Source: Mesorhizobium escarrei (GTDB lineage Bacteria > Pseudomonadota > Alphaproteobacteria > Rhizobiales > Rhizobiaceae). Taken from it: 64,000 nucleotides of DNA. Shown one piece after another: positions 1 to 9,235 of this stretch. The stretch covers positions 94,346-158,345 of the forward strand of contig NZ_CAKXZT010000157.1 of the NCBI RefSeq assembly GCF_935825525.1, in the 5' to 3' direction. Positions within the stretch are counted from its first letter, which is position 1. Every line of letters begins with the position of its first letter. Both the position numbers and the translations under genes were made by a program. The notes under the pieces are model-generated. The model worked only from the letters and a program-made list of their open reading frames with translations, did not search any database and was not told where the DNA came from.

Positions 1-1
1 C

Positions 2-2362
2 GATGTGATTGTCGCGCGCGGCCGCTGCCTGCCCTACGGCGAAGGCATTACCTATTGGCCGCTTGCAGATATTATTCGGGATATCACGGGAGCTGAGGGT
101 GTGGACCCTCGCAAGCAGTCTGCGGCGAGGATTGCAGAGAGCCTCGGTGGGGGCGACGAGGCCGAACTCATCGCCGAGCGCGTAGCTGAGTTGCTCGGGT
201 TCGGCGGCCAAGAACCAGCGTTCAGTGAGGAGACTTTCTGGGCCGTCCGACGACTATTCGAGGTGCTAGCGGGAGAACGACCGCTGGTGATCGTGGTGGA
301 CGACCTCCACTGGGCCGAGTCGACGTTCCTAGACTTGGTCGAGTATGTCGTCGATATCTCACTCGATTTCCCCATAATGATCGTCGGCATGGCACGAGAA
401 GAATTGCTCAAAAAGCGCAACGGCAAAAAGCGCAAAGGTTGGGGTGCCGGGAAGCCGAACGCGACGACAATCAAGCTTGAACCGTTGAGTGAAGCGGAAT
501 GCCGCGAAATGATCTCAAATCTACTCGACCATGTGCCGCTATCACCCGCAGTCGAGTTGAAGATCACAAGCGCCGCCGAGGGTAACCCGTTCTTTGTAGA
601 AGAGCTCGTGGCAATGCTCGTTGATGAGGAGCTGATCACACGCAAGGAGAACTGCTGGGTCGCTCGCTCGGATCTCTCCGAGCTGCCAGTCCCGTCGACA
701 ATTAGCGCGCTCTTAGCCGTCCGTCTCGAGGGCCTCCCAGTCGATGAACGAGCGATCTTGACGACGGCAGCCGTCGAAGGCGCGGTGTTTCATCGGAGTG
801 CAGTCGCCGAGCTCGCTCGCCCGGCTCTCGATTCGGTGCTTGATGATGGCTTGCTCGCGCTTGTCCATCGCGATTTAATCCGCCAAGACGCTTCGGACCC
901 CTCCGGTGAGGAGGCCTACCGCTTCCGTCATGTTCTGATACGTGATGCTGCGTATAACTCACTGTCGAAGCACGTGAGGGCCGACCTGCACGAACGCTTC
1001 GCCGCCTGGCTTGAGATGAAGCCAAGGGAGCATCTGCGGGAATCTGACGAGATTGTTGGCTATCACCTCGAGAAGGCCATTGAGTGCCGCTCCGCGCTTA
1101 AACCGCGCGACTCGCGCGTTGCTTCGCTCCGGGCCCAGGCAGCCGCGCGGTTCGAGGCCGCGGCCCGGCGGGCATTCGCCCGCGGCCACCGGTCCGCCGC
1201 GATTGCCCTACTGCAGCGAGTGTGCGAACTGCTCAGCGAGGATTCACGGCAAAGAATGGTTCTTCCCGAACTAGCCGCAGCACTGATCGAGTGCGGGCGG
1301 CTGGCCGAAGCTGAGGACGTGCTCGGGAAGGCGGAGAAGCTGGCTGCTGTCGCAAACGATGAGCGCGCAGCGTCGCACGTGCTCGTCCAGCAGCACTTAC
1401 TCCGGCTCCTCCACGTCGAGAAGGGCGGGATAGAGGAAGCTGCGCGGGCAACGGGCTTGGTGATTCCGGAATTCGAGCGCTTCAAGGACAGCCTTGGCTT
1501 GTGCCACGCGCGGCGGCTCGAAGCGTTGTTCTATTGGAACGAGGCACGCGCCGAGGCGGCAGCGGAAGCGTGGAAACGCGCGGCCGTGCACGCTTTGGTT
1601 GCAGGCAATAGGCATCTCTACAACGAGATCCTGACGTGGATCGCGTCCTCGCTGTGGTTCGGTCCGACACCGGCCGACGAAGGAATTCGGCGCTGCGAGC
1701 TAATGCGCGAGGACGTCCGTGAGAGCCCAGAGTCCGAGGCGGCGATCCTCCGTCACCTGGGCGGTCTGCAAGCGATGGTTGGCCGCTTCGACCTCGCCCG
1801 GCAGCTGCTTGCAACGAGCAATGCCGTTTACGCTGACCTCGAGGTCACGCTCGACGCGGCAACATCCCAGAACGAAGCCGTCGTCGAGCTGCTCGCCGGG
1901 AATCCAGCTGTGGCCGAGGAGAGCCTGCGCAAGGGATATCTGGCGCTTCAGGAGATGGGCGACCGCATGTTTCTGCCGACAACCGCTGCGTTCCTCGCGC
2001 GGGCCGTCCTGGAACAGGGGCGCGACGAGGAGGCCGAGGACCTGGCGAAGCAGAGCGCTGAACTGGCCGCGAAGGGCGACCTGCTCTCGCAGATCCTTTG
2101 GCGCGGCGTTCGTGCTCGGGTGCTTGCGAGGCGTGCGCAGCTCGAGGAGGCCGAGGCGCTCGCTAGCGAGGCTGTGGTGCTCGCCGAAACGACCGACTTC
2201 ATCAACCACCGGGCGGACGCGCTGATGGACCTGTCGCATGTGTTCAAGGCTTCAGGACGCGGGGACGAGGCGGTCAATTCCGCCTCCGAGGCGCTGCATC
2301 TCTACCAACTCAAGAGAAACCTCGTCTCCGCATCCGCGACTCGGTTATGGTTAGAGGGATAA
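2..2362 (+). CDS. AAA-ATPase/TPR regulator, C-terminal part (adenylate-cyclase-type, 5' end outside window)
   Basis: The reading frame is already open at the first bases, so only the last ~786 residues are present and Walker A must lie upstream. A Walker B segment (VIVVDDLHWAES) sits near residue 100, followed by the AAA/winged-helix part and then ~400 residues of helical, Ala/Glu/Leu-rich TPR-like repeats. This layout is that of large multidomain ATPases (class III adenylate cyclase with AAA and TPR, or LuxR/MalT-like STAND proteins). The N-terminal domain that would decide between them is not visible. Such proteins are cytoplasmic signal-integrating regulators. Confidence 0.8.
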   Translation, partial: DVIVARGRCLPYGEGITYWPLADIIRDITGAEGVDPRKQSAARIAESLGGGDEAELIAERVAELLGFGGQEPAFSEETFWAVRRLFEVLAGERPLVIVVDDLHWAESTFLDLVEYVVDISLDFPIMIVGMAREELLKKRNGKKRKGWGAGKPNATTIKLEPLSEAECREMISNLLDHVPLSPAVELKITSAAEGNPFFVEELVAMLVDEELITRKENCWVARSDLSELPVPSTISALLAVRLEGLPVDERAILTTAAVEGAVFHRSAVAELARPALDSVLDDGLLALVHRDLIRQDASDPSGEEAYRFRHVLIRDAAYNSLSKHVRADLHERFAAWLEMKPREHLRESDEIVGYHLEKAIECRSALKPRDSRVASLRAQAAARFEAAARRAFARGHRSAAIALLQRVCELLSEDSRQRMVLPELAAALIECGRLAEAEDVLGKAEKLAAVANDERAASHVLVQQHLLRLLHVEKGGIEEAARATGLVIPEFERFKDSLGLCHARRLEALFYWNEARAEAAAEAWKRAAVHALVAGNRHLYNEILTWIASSLWFGPTPADEGIRRCELMREDVRESPESEAAILRHLGGLQAMVGRFDLARQLLATSNAVYADLEVTLDAATSQNEAVVELLAGNPAVAEESLRKGYLALQEMGDRMFLPTTAAFLARAVLEQGRDEEAEDLAKQSAELAAKGDLLSQILWRGVRARVLARRAQLEEAEALASEAVVLAETTDFINHRADALMDLSHVFKASGRGDEAVNSASEALHLYQLKRNLVSASATRLWLEG

Positions 2363-2444
2363 TTGCTCAGGCTGGAGCCTTCGGAAAGCACCATTCGACT
2401 GCCCTCGGCATATCGTTCTCGTTAGAACGATTGCCGCGAGCCAG

Positions 2445-2627
2445 CTATTCGAGCTTTCCGAAGATTTCGTCGAGCTTCTCTTTGACGTCGCTCTTGTTGT
2501 CGAAAGTAAAGAAGGAGTCATTGCCTTTCGACCCCTTGGCATTTTCCTCGGTCTCAGTGTCATCGTTGACTATCATACGATAGCCGCCTTTTTCCGACTT
2601 CACCATTGTAATCGTTACATCCTTCAT
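2445..2627 (-). CDS. small hypothetical protein (60 aa)
   Basis: The protein is charged and soluble, starts MKDVTITMVKSEKGGYR and ends DEIFGKLE. An upstream in-frame extension is possible, but the ATG at 2627 has a textbook Shine-Dalgarno (AGGAGG, 7 nt upstream), which fixes the start. There is no signal peptide or membrane segment and I do not recognise a family. It lies between the large regulator (opposite strand) and another small leftward gene. Confidence 0.65.
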   Translation of the reverse strand: MKDVTITMVKSEKGGYRMIVNDDTETEENAKGSKGNDSFFTFDNKSDVKEKLDEIFGKLE

Positions 2628-2744
2628 TCTGCATCCTCCTCTTCGATGTCGGAGACTGGGCAGACATGCGGCTGGTGACGAGCGGATTAAAGTCACTGAG
2701 CCGCCTATCCGAAGCCGCGACTCGTCCTACACCGACACCTGTGC

Positions 2745-3098
2745 CTACTGCAGTTCAATTGGATCTTCAGACCACCAGAGGTACCCTTTACTACTGCTAT
2801 TGGTGTCTTTCCAATAAACAAGAGCTATTCCCACTGCTGGTCCCGGCAGGAATGTTCCCCGGTTGTAGAGTCGGACGTTCGCAATCCAGTGGCCCGCCAC
2901 CGCAAAAGCGCCGCTGCCTTTCGATCCGTGGTAGGTCTGGGCGCTGCCCGTGCTCGACTGGACAATCCAAGCGTCGACCCATCTCGGCGTTGGGTCGGTC
3001 GGGTTGCCAGGAAGGCCAGTAAGATCCAACGGCCCTGTTGAAAAGTCCACGCGTCCACTAGTTATATTCTGTACGGGGTCCCAATTGCCTCCTGCCAT
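2745..3098 (-). CDS. hypothetical protein (117 aa)
   Basis: The start at 3098 (MAGGNWDPVQ) is chosen over an ATG 13 codons upstream because GGAGG lies 6-7 nt before it. The protein is rich in Gly, Trp, Tyr, Ser and Thr (VYWKDTNSSSKGYLWW near the end), as in a small beta-rich domain. It has no cysteines, signal peptide or transmembrane segment. It may be co-transcribed with the 60-aa gene downstream. I cannot assign a family. Confidence 0.55.
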   Translation of the reverse strand: MAGGNWDPVQNITSGRVDFSTGPLDLTGLPGNPTDPTPRWVDAWIVQSSTGSAQTYHGSKGSGAFAVAGHWIANVRLYNRGTFLPGPAVGIALVYWKDTNSSSKGYLWWSEDPIELQ

Positions 3099-3167
3099 GA
3101 TATCCCTCCAATCGCTGCCGGCGGCTCCCGGATTCAATGGGCGGCAGCAGATCTCACCGCTCGCTAA

Positions 3168-3614
3168 CTATGTCTCATCTTGTCCAACTCGCCTAGTAAA
3201 ATCATCGCGCCTGAGATGACGGCCGAGCAGCTCTTCCATGGGAAGAGCCATCTCGACGTTCTTGCGGACAAGACGCGTGCGTGCGAACTGCTGGGGTCGG
3301 GCGATGACACGCGCGACTTCGCTAGCGGCTTCTTCAAATCGCGTGGCGAACAGTTTGTTGTTCTGCTGAAGAGGCTTCCAGCCAAGAAGTTCATTTTGGG
3401 CGAGCCAATGAAGCCTGCGACAAAACGGTTGACGGGCTTCGTCGTGGAGCAACTGCAAAACCCGCCTGCCGGGCACGAACGAGCAGATCGTAGGCCTCCG
3501 GATCGATCTTTCTGCGGTTTCACGCAGGGCTTCTTCTCCGGCGGTTAGCTTCACCTTGAGAGCATCGACGATCGTGCGGTTCACCTCATCCTGAACCGCA
3601 AAGACGCCTCCCCT
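3168..3614 (-). pseudogene. decayed fragment of an adenylate-cyclase/TPR-type protein
   Basis: The open frame begins right after a stop and reads RGGVFAVQDEV, then NRTIVDALKVKLTAGEEALR. This matches the linker between the TolB/FlgO-like segment and the TPRs in rhizobial adenylate cyclases (typically FAVQDEI..IV.AL..KLT). After ~30 residues the familial text moves to another frame (IDPEAYDLLVRARQAG). The rest is not recognisable, and nothing of the catalytic domain remains. I read it as a frameshifted relic. Translation from the GTG at 3584 would give a 138-aa product of doubtful meaning. Confidence 0.5.
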
Positions 3615-3987
3615 CTACTAGCAGCGACGTGCAAGCCGGCCGGAAGCGCGTGGTTGTGTTACCCTGGTGTTACCCGGGGCAGATCAGTGCGTTGCTGATT
3701 GAACGGGACTCTCCTGAAACCGTTATGACTCAGGGACATCGTGTTCCTGAGAATGCTCCTCGTTTGAGATAACGGCTGCCTTCGAGGGCAGAAGTCAGGG
3801 TTTTCGTGCATGGCCCGCGCGGTATGCAACCGCTTGGGCTAGCTCTGCTGTGTGCAGTTATTAAAGGATTCTTCGCATACGCAGTCACATGATGCCATTC
3901 CTGGCAACGTCATGGCAACACAACTGTATATTTCATGTATGTTTCATGCGTACTCAGCACTGTTTGTTAGGTGGTAAGGAATGCGTC

Positions 3988-5883
3988 TTGAAAACGCGCG
4001 ACACGAGGTGTTTGCCCAAGCGCTTAGTAAGGGTAAGCTCCATCGGACAGGAGGGTCAGATAGCGAACAAGTCTCGAGTCCCTAGCAAAACACCGCGCGC
4101 TGCAAAACCAAAGGATGTTCAGGCCTTTACGGTGAACGGCATCGAGAGTCCGCAGCCGTTTCTCGCGGCTCAGCTCTCGGACTCAGCCACTCCGTCCGGC
4201 GCCGCGAGAAAGGCCGCGATGTCGCCCGAGGAAGTGTCGGCGCGCGTCCGCGAGTTCAACCTGAGTCCGACGGTCAGCGAAGCGCAACTGTATGCCGCGG
4301 TGAACCGCATCAGCGACGCGGCGGTCCCGATCGCCAAGTTGCCGGAAGACATCCGCGAGACCATCGCCACCCTCAAGCCGGCAATGCGCAGCTTCCACGG
4401 TGCGAAGATGTCGCTTGCCTGGTTCCCGCTTCTGCCACTTGCCTCGCCGTGTGCGGACAAATTCGGTTATATGTCGTCCTGGCTGACGAGGGCGGCGACG
4501 CGGTTGCAATTTACGCCGGCGAACCGGACGCTCCTCGATACACTGGGCGACTTGATGGCCGACCCCGGGCGCGAGTCATCGCCGGATTCGGTCAATCCGG
4601 CAGGCTTCACATACGTCGGGCAGTTCGTGGATCACGACATCACGCGCGACGTTTCTTCGCGCCTCGATGCCGCGACCGACGCCGAGACCATTCACAATAT
4701 GCGGACGCCGGCGCTGGACCTCGATTCGCTGTACGGAGACGGGCCAGCGTTGCAGCCATTCCTCTACGCCTTTCCCTCGTCGGGTCCCCCGACAGCAATC
4801 AGATTTGAACTCGGCACAAACCGCAACGCCGGACCCGGCGGCCCGGCCGGCAACATAGGCCATGAAAGCGGCATGCAAGTGCAAACGGACTTCGACGTGC
4901 CACGTGTCCACAACCCGCTGAATCCCGCAGGGTCCTCCAATACGGCGATCATCGGCGATCCCCGTAACGATGAGAACCTCATCGTTACGCAGTTCCATCA
5001 CGCAATGCTTCGGTTTCACAACCAGGTCGTCGATCTGCTCGTCGCCGCGAACTTCGCCGGCGATATCTTCACCGAAGCCAAGCGGCTCGTGACACATCAC
5101 TATCAGGTGGCTGTAGTTTACGACTTCCTGACGCGGATTTGCGGCAGCGCGACGGTGACCAATGCAATCAACACTGTGAGCGCGCCGATCAACAGCCCGT
5201 TCCGCATGCCCGTCGAGTTTGCCGTGGCCGCCTACCGATTCGGCCACAGTATGGTCCGTGACAATTATTGGGTGAGCTTCCGATTCCAGAACGCCACCAT
5301 GGCGCAAGTGTTTAAGTTTGCGCGAAATCCGAACTTGCCGGTGCTGTCAAGTTGGGTCGTGGACTTCAACGCGTTCTTCGACACGGGGGTACCCGTGCCG
5401 ATGAACAATAAGGCCCGCCGCATCGACAGCGTGCTCGCGTCCGAACTCGAGAACCTGCCCAGCTTTACCGGGATCATGAAGGTCCTCGCACGTCGCAACC
5501 TGCAGCGCGGACTAGCGCTCGGCTTGCCGAGCGGTCAGGGCATGGCGAAGCACTTCCGAGTTCAACCAATGACATCGGCGCAGCTCACGCAAGGTCTACC
5601 GGCCAACGAAATCGCCGCGTTGAACGCGGGCGGCCAAGTGCTGCTAAAGAAGACCCCGCTCTGGTACTATGTCCTGCGCGAGGCCGCAGTGCTTGGCGGC
5701 GGCGACCGCCTCGGACCAGTCGGCGGCCGCATCGTTGCCCGGACATTCGTCCGTATGCTGAAGCGGGACGGCAACTCGTTCCTGAATGTGAATGGCGGAT
5801 TCACGCCAATCCTGCCGTCGAAGGTGTCAGGGACGTTTACGTTCGCCGACTTGCTTATCTTTGCAGGCGTCACGCAGCCTTGA
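3988..5883 (+). CDS. animal-type haem peroxidase family protein
   Basis: The segment GQFVDHDITRD carries the distal-histidine motif of the peroxidase/cyclooxygenase superfamily. LDLDSLYGDGPA follows as the calcium-binding/loop region. FHHAMLRFHNQVVDLL and YRFGHSMVRDNYW supply the helix and the proximal haem-ligand histidine. The frame is open from 3889, but the TTG at 3988 is the first start with a credible ribosome site (AAGGA, 7 nt upstream), giving about 631 residues. No clear signal peptide is seen. It should use H2O2 to oxidise small substrates or halides; the substrate is unknown. It stands alone, convergent with the peptide-transport operon. Confidence 0.85.
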   Translation: MKTRDTRCLPKRLVRVSSIGQEGQIANKSRVPSKTPRAAKPKDVQAFTVNGIESPQPFLAAQLSDSATPSGAARKAAMSPEEVSARVREFNLSPTVSEAQLYAAVNRISDAAVPIAKLPEDIRETIATLKPAMRSFHGAKMSLAWFPLLPLASPCADKFGYMSSWLTRAATRLQFTPANRTLLDTLGDLMADPGRESSPDSVNPAGFTYVGQFVDHDITRDVSSRLDAATDAETIHNMRTPALDLDSLYGDGPALQPFLYAFPSSGPPTAIRFELGTNRNAGPGGPAGNIGHESGMQVQTDFDVPRVHNPLNPAGSSNTAIIGDPRNDENLIVTQFHHAMLRFHNQVVDLLVAANFAGDIFTEAKRLVTHHYQVAVVYDFLTRICGSATVTNAINTVSAPINSPFRMPVEFAVAAYRFGHSMVRDNYWVSFRFQNATMAQVFKFARNPNLPVLSSWVVDFNAFFDTGVPVPMNNKARRIDSVLASELENLPSFTGIMKVLARRNLQRGLALGLPSGQGMAKHFRVQPMTSAQLTQGLPANEIAALNAGGQVLLKKTPLWYYVLREAAVLGGGDRLGPVGGRIVARTFVRMLKRDGNSFLNVNGGFTPILPSKVSGTFTFADLLIFAGVTQP

Positions 5884-5953
5884 AAAGCTCACGCTTGTAC
5901 GGACCAATGGCAGGCTAAAGGTCCGCTGCAATTTCTACCGCCTCTGGCCAAGG

Positions 5954-5991
5954 CCCTGCGGCGCTCGGAATGAAACCGCCGCGCAGCAGGG
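5954..5991. terminator. GC-rich inverted repeat between convergent genes
   Basis: Two 11-bp arms (CCCTGCGGCGC and GCGCAGCAGGG) pair at 10 of 11 positions across a 16-nt loop, between the peroxidase stop and the stop of the binding-protein gene. No T-run follows, so it may be a 3'-end stabiliser rather than a classical terminator. Confidence 0.4.
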
Positions 5992-5998
5992 TGCAATC

Positions 5999-7516
5999 TC
6001 AGTTCTTGACCGTGTCTTCCAGGAAGAAGCGGCCGAGCGGATTCTGATAGAAGTTCTCGATGTTCTTGCGCGTTACATTGATGAAGGGGCTGTAGTAGAG
6101 GTCGATCCAGTGCACGTCGGCCTTGGCCGTCTTCTGCAATTCCATGTACATGGCCTCGCGCTTGGCCGGGTCCATCTCGACGCGGGCATCGGCAACAAGC
6201 TTCTTGACCGTCTCGTTCTGATAGCGCGTCATGTAGTTCATGTTGGAATCGTGGCCCAGCACGAAGGTAGTTTTCTGGTCCGGGTCGATGACGTCGTAGG
6301 TCCAGTACATGACCGAGAGGTCGTAATCGCCCTCGACCAGCTTGTCCCAACTCTGGCTCGGGTCGACCTTCTGCAGGTTCGCCGTCACGCCGGCCTTGGC
6401 AAGCTGCTGCTGCAACAGGACCGCGATCTGCTCGTCGACCTCGTTGCCGGCGTTCACGACATAGTTCAGCTTCAGGTCGGCGGCGCCGGCATCTGCCAAC
6501 ATCTGTTTGGCCTTCTCCGGATCATAAGGACGCTGAAGCGCCTTGTCGTCGTGATAAAGGGCGCCCTTGGGGATATAGGAGTTAGCGATTTCGCCCAGGC
6601 CGAAGGTTACCGTGTCGACGATCGCCTGCTTGTCGATCGCCATATCGAGGGCCTTGCGCACTTCCTTCTTGGCTAGCAGGCCATGCTCGTGATTGATGAG
6701 CAGGTGATCTTCGCGCGTCGAAGCATCCTGCGTGACCACCAGCTCCGGATCCTTCTTCAGTTCGGCCACGCGGGAGAACGGCACGAAGAGCGCGGCGTCC
6801 AGCTGTCCCGCCTGCACGTTCAGCATGCGCGTATTGTCGTCTGGCACCGAGATCCACTCCACGCCGTCCAGCTTGACGCGATTGGCCTCCCAGAAATTGG
6901 GGTTCCTCTCAAGGATGACCCGATCGCCGCGGCGCCACTCCTTGAGCTTGAAAGCGCCCGAAGCGATCGGGTTCTCGGCATAGGCTTCGGCCCCCATGGA
7001 TTCGAGTCCCTTCTTGGACAGGATCGAAGCGCCTGGCATGGCAAGCGAGGCCAGGAACGGCGCCGACAGCGTCTTCAGTTTCACCACCAGCGTACGCGTG
7101 TCCTCACCTTGGGTCGCGGTATCGATCACTTGGTAGGAATCGCTCCAAAGAGAGCCTCCATCATCGCGGATGCGCAGCAGGCTGTGGGCTGCGTCTTCGC
7201 CGGTGATGGGCGAGCCGTCCGAGAACTTGGCATCACGGAGCTTGAAAGTGTAGGTCGTTCCGTCCGGGGAGACCGACCAGCTTTCCGCAAGTCCCGGTTC
7301 CAGCAACTTGCCGGACTTGTCGACGCGGATCAGCACATCGTAGACGTTGGAAAACACCCAGAAATCAATGTTCTGGGCGGTCTTGATCGGATCGAAGGTT
7401 GTCGAGTCCTCGCGCCGGCCAATGGTCAGCACACCCGCCGCCTCTGCGATGCTCGTTCCAATCGACAGGCCGGCCATCATGGCCACCAAGCCTACTTTCA
7501 TCCATTTGTTCTTCAT
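5999..7516 (-). CDS. ABC transporter substrate-binding protein, family 5 (peptide/opine type)
   Basis: This 505-residue periplasmic binding protein has a Sec signal peptide (MKNKWMKVGLVAMMAGLSIG, cleavage likely after SIAEA). It then shows SBP_bac_5 features: TFDPIKTAQN, LAESWSVSPDGTTYTFKLRD and FSDGSPITGEDAAHSL. It delivers di-/oligopeptides or related solutes to the permease pair encoded upstream. It is the last gene of the leftward operon, 42 bp after the ATPase gene. Length and domain content are normal. The ligand cannot be read from the sequence. Confidence 0.93.
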   Translation of the reverse strand: MKNKWMKVGLVAMMAGLSIGTSIAEAAGVLTIGRREDSTTFDPIKTAQNIDFWVFSNVYDVLIRVDKSGKLLEPGLAESWSVSPDGTTYTFKLRDAKFSDGSPITGEDAAHSLLRIRDDGGSLWSDSYQVIDTATQGEDTRTLVVKLKTLSAPFLASLAMPGASILSKKGLESMGAEAYAENPIASGAFKLKEWRRGDRVILERNPNFWEANRVKLDGVEWISVPDDNTRMLNVQAGQLDAALFVPFSRVAELKKDPELVVTQDASTREDHLLINHEHGLLAKKEVRKALDMAIDKQAIVDTVTFGLGEIANSYIPKGALYHDDKALQRPYDPEKAKQMLADAGAADLKLNYVVNAGNEVDEQIAVLLQQQLAKAGVTANLQKVDPSQSWDKLVEGDYDLSVMYWTYDVIDPDQKTTFVLGHDSNMNYMTRYQNETVKKLVADARVEMDPAKREAMYMELQKTAKADVHWIDLYYSPFINVTRKNIENFYQNPLGRFFLEDTVKN

Positions 7517-7558
7517 TGCTTTTTCCCCTTTTGTGTCTCTGGCTTTGACTGTTTGCCG

Positions 7559-9235
7559 CTATGCAATTTCCCGAGCCGCTTGCGGCAGAAGTGGCTTGTC
7601 CGGATCGATATCGGGAATGGCTCGTATCAGTGCTTGTGTGTAGGGATCTGCAGGATGCTCGAAAACCTGCGCCGAACCTCCCTGCTCGACGATGTGCCCC
7701 CCACGCATGACGACGACCCGGTCGCAAAGATTACGCACGATGGCGAGATCGTGCGCTATGAACAGCAAGGTAAGGTTCATCTTGCGCTTTAAGACTCGGA
7801 ACAGGTCAAGGATCTGCGCCTGGATGGTGACGTCGAGCGCTGCAGTGCTTTCATCAGCGATGATCAGGCGGGGCTCCACCGCGAGCGCGCGGGCGATGCC
7901 GGCTCGCTGGCATTGACCGCCACTCATGCTGCGAGGGCGTCGCCCGGCAAATTCGTGGCCAAGATCGACAAGGTCGAGGAGTTCGCAGACACGCGTGGGA
8001 ATTTGATCGGGCGGGGTTCGGGCCTGTACCTTCAACACCTCGGCCAGCATCTGGCCAATGGCGAGGCGCGGGTTCAGCGCATTGTATGGATCCTGGAACA
8101 CCATCGCGGCTTCACGGCGAAGCCGTGTGAGAAACGCAACGCGGTCATGACGTAGGCTGGTTCCGTCGAAGGTGACGTTGCCAGACGCAATCGGTGTCAG
8201 TCCCAGGACCGCCCGCGCCAGGGTGCTCTTGCCGCTGCCAGATTCACCGACGATCCCGACTGTCTCTCCGGGCATGATCTTCAGAGACACATCCGCTACC
8301 GCATGGACGGCGCCCGATCGGCCGCCGAACAGGTTGCCGGCACCGGCGAAGCGGACATTGACCTCCTCCACCTCAAGCAAAGGCTTGTCCGTTGCCGCTG
8401 CCTTCGACGGGGGTGTCGCCGTCATCTCTCCTGCCGAAATCGGCATGGAGGGATGGCTACCGATGAGCGCCTTCGTATAGGAATGAGCAGGCGAGCGGAG
8501 CAGATCGCGCTTTTTCCCTTGCTCGACAATCCTGCCCTCGCGCATGACGGCGATCCGGTCGCAGGTCTGCGCAACAATCCCCAGATCATGGGTAATCAGG
8601 ATGATCGACAGACCGCGTTCGCTGCGTATGTCCAGCAACAATTGCAGGATCTGCGCCTGAATGGTGACATCGAGCGCGGTCGTCGGTTCGTCGGCGACGA
8701 GGATTTCCGGATTGCACGAGAGGGCAACACCAATCATCGCCCGCTGGCGCATGCCGCCGGAAAACTCATGCGCATAGGAGTCGAGTTGTCGTTCCGGCTC
8801 GGTAAAACCGACCTGGCGCGCGATCGCCAATGCCTCCCTGCGCGCGGCGCCGCCATCCAGCTTCTGGTGATAGCGTATTCCTTCGATCAGTTGGTCGCCG
8901 ATGGTCATCACCGGATCCAGATGGCTGGTGGGGTTCTGGAAGATCATCCCGACCCTGCCGCCGCGAACGCCCAGCATCTCAGCCTCGGTTGCCTTGGCCA
9001 GGTCGCGATCGCCAAGCATGATGCGGCCCTCTGTGATGCGTATGTTTTCGGAAGGCAGCAGGCGGACCAGCGCACGGCAGAACAGGCTTTTACCCGAGCC
9101 GCTTTCGCCGACCAGCCCAAGCACTTCGCCCTTGCCGAGATCGAGCGAAACATTGTCGAGCAGCATGCGCGGCTCGCGACCCGGCAGGTGCAGCCCGACG
9201 GCAAGATCGCTGACCCTAAGCACGGAAGCGCTCAT
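7559..9235 (-). CDS. ABC transporter, fused double ATPase (DppD-DppF type)
   Basis: Two complete ABC domains lie in one 558-residue chain. The N-terminal half has Walker A GESGSGKSLF, signature FSGGMRQRAMIG and Walker B ILVADEPTTALD. The C-terminal half has GESGSGKSTLAR, MSGGQCQRAGIARALA and LIIADESTAALD. Each half carries the oligopeptide-transporter C-terminal extension. The fusion powers the two permeases encoded just upstream. The start at 9235 (MSASVLRVSDLAVG) overlaps the preceding permease stop by 4 bp (ATGA), indicating translational coupling. An upstream in-frame extension is only read-through of the permease region. Confidence 0.93.
   Translation of the reverse strand: MSASVLRVSDLAVGLHLPGREPRMLLDNVSLDLGKGEVLGLVGESGSGKSLFCRALVRLLPSENIRITEGRIMLGDRDLAKATEAEMLGVRGGRVGMIFQNPTSHLDPVMTIGDQLIEGIRYHQKLDGGAARREALAIARQVGFTEPERQLDSYAHEFSGGMRQRAMIGVALSCNPEILVADEPTTALDVTIQAQILQLLLDIRSERGLSIILITHDLGIVAQTCDRIAVMREGRIVEQGKKRDLLRSPAHSYTKALIGSHPSMPISAGEMTATPPSKAAATDKPLLEVEEVNVRFAGAGNLFGGRSGAVHAVADVSLKIMPGETVGIVGESGSGKSTLARAVLGLTPIASGNVTFDGTSLRHDRVAFLTRLRREAAMVFQDPYNALNPRLAIGQMLAEVLKVQARTPPDQIPTRVCELLDLVDLGHEFAGRRPRSMSGGQCQRAGIARALAVEPRLIIADESTAALDVTIQAQILDLFRVLKRKMNLTLLFIAHDLAIVRNLCDRVVVMRGGHIVEQGGSAQVFEHPADPYTQALIRAIPDIDPDKPLLPQAAREIA

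Noticed and set aside
3180..3548. Rightward 122-codon frame over the cyclase relic
   Set aside because: The family signal (VFAVQDEV, KVKLTAGEEALR) is on the opposite strand, and this frame has no ribosome site.
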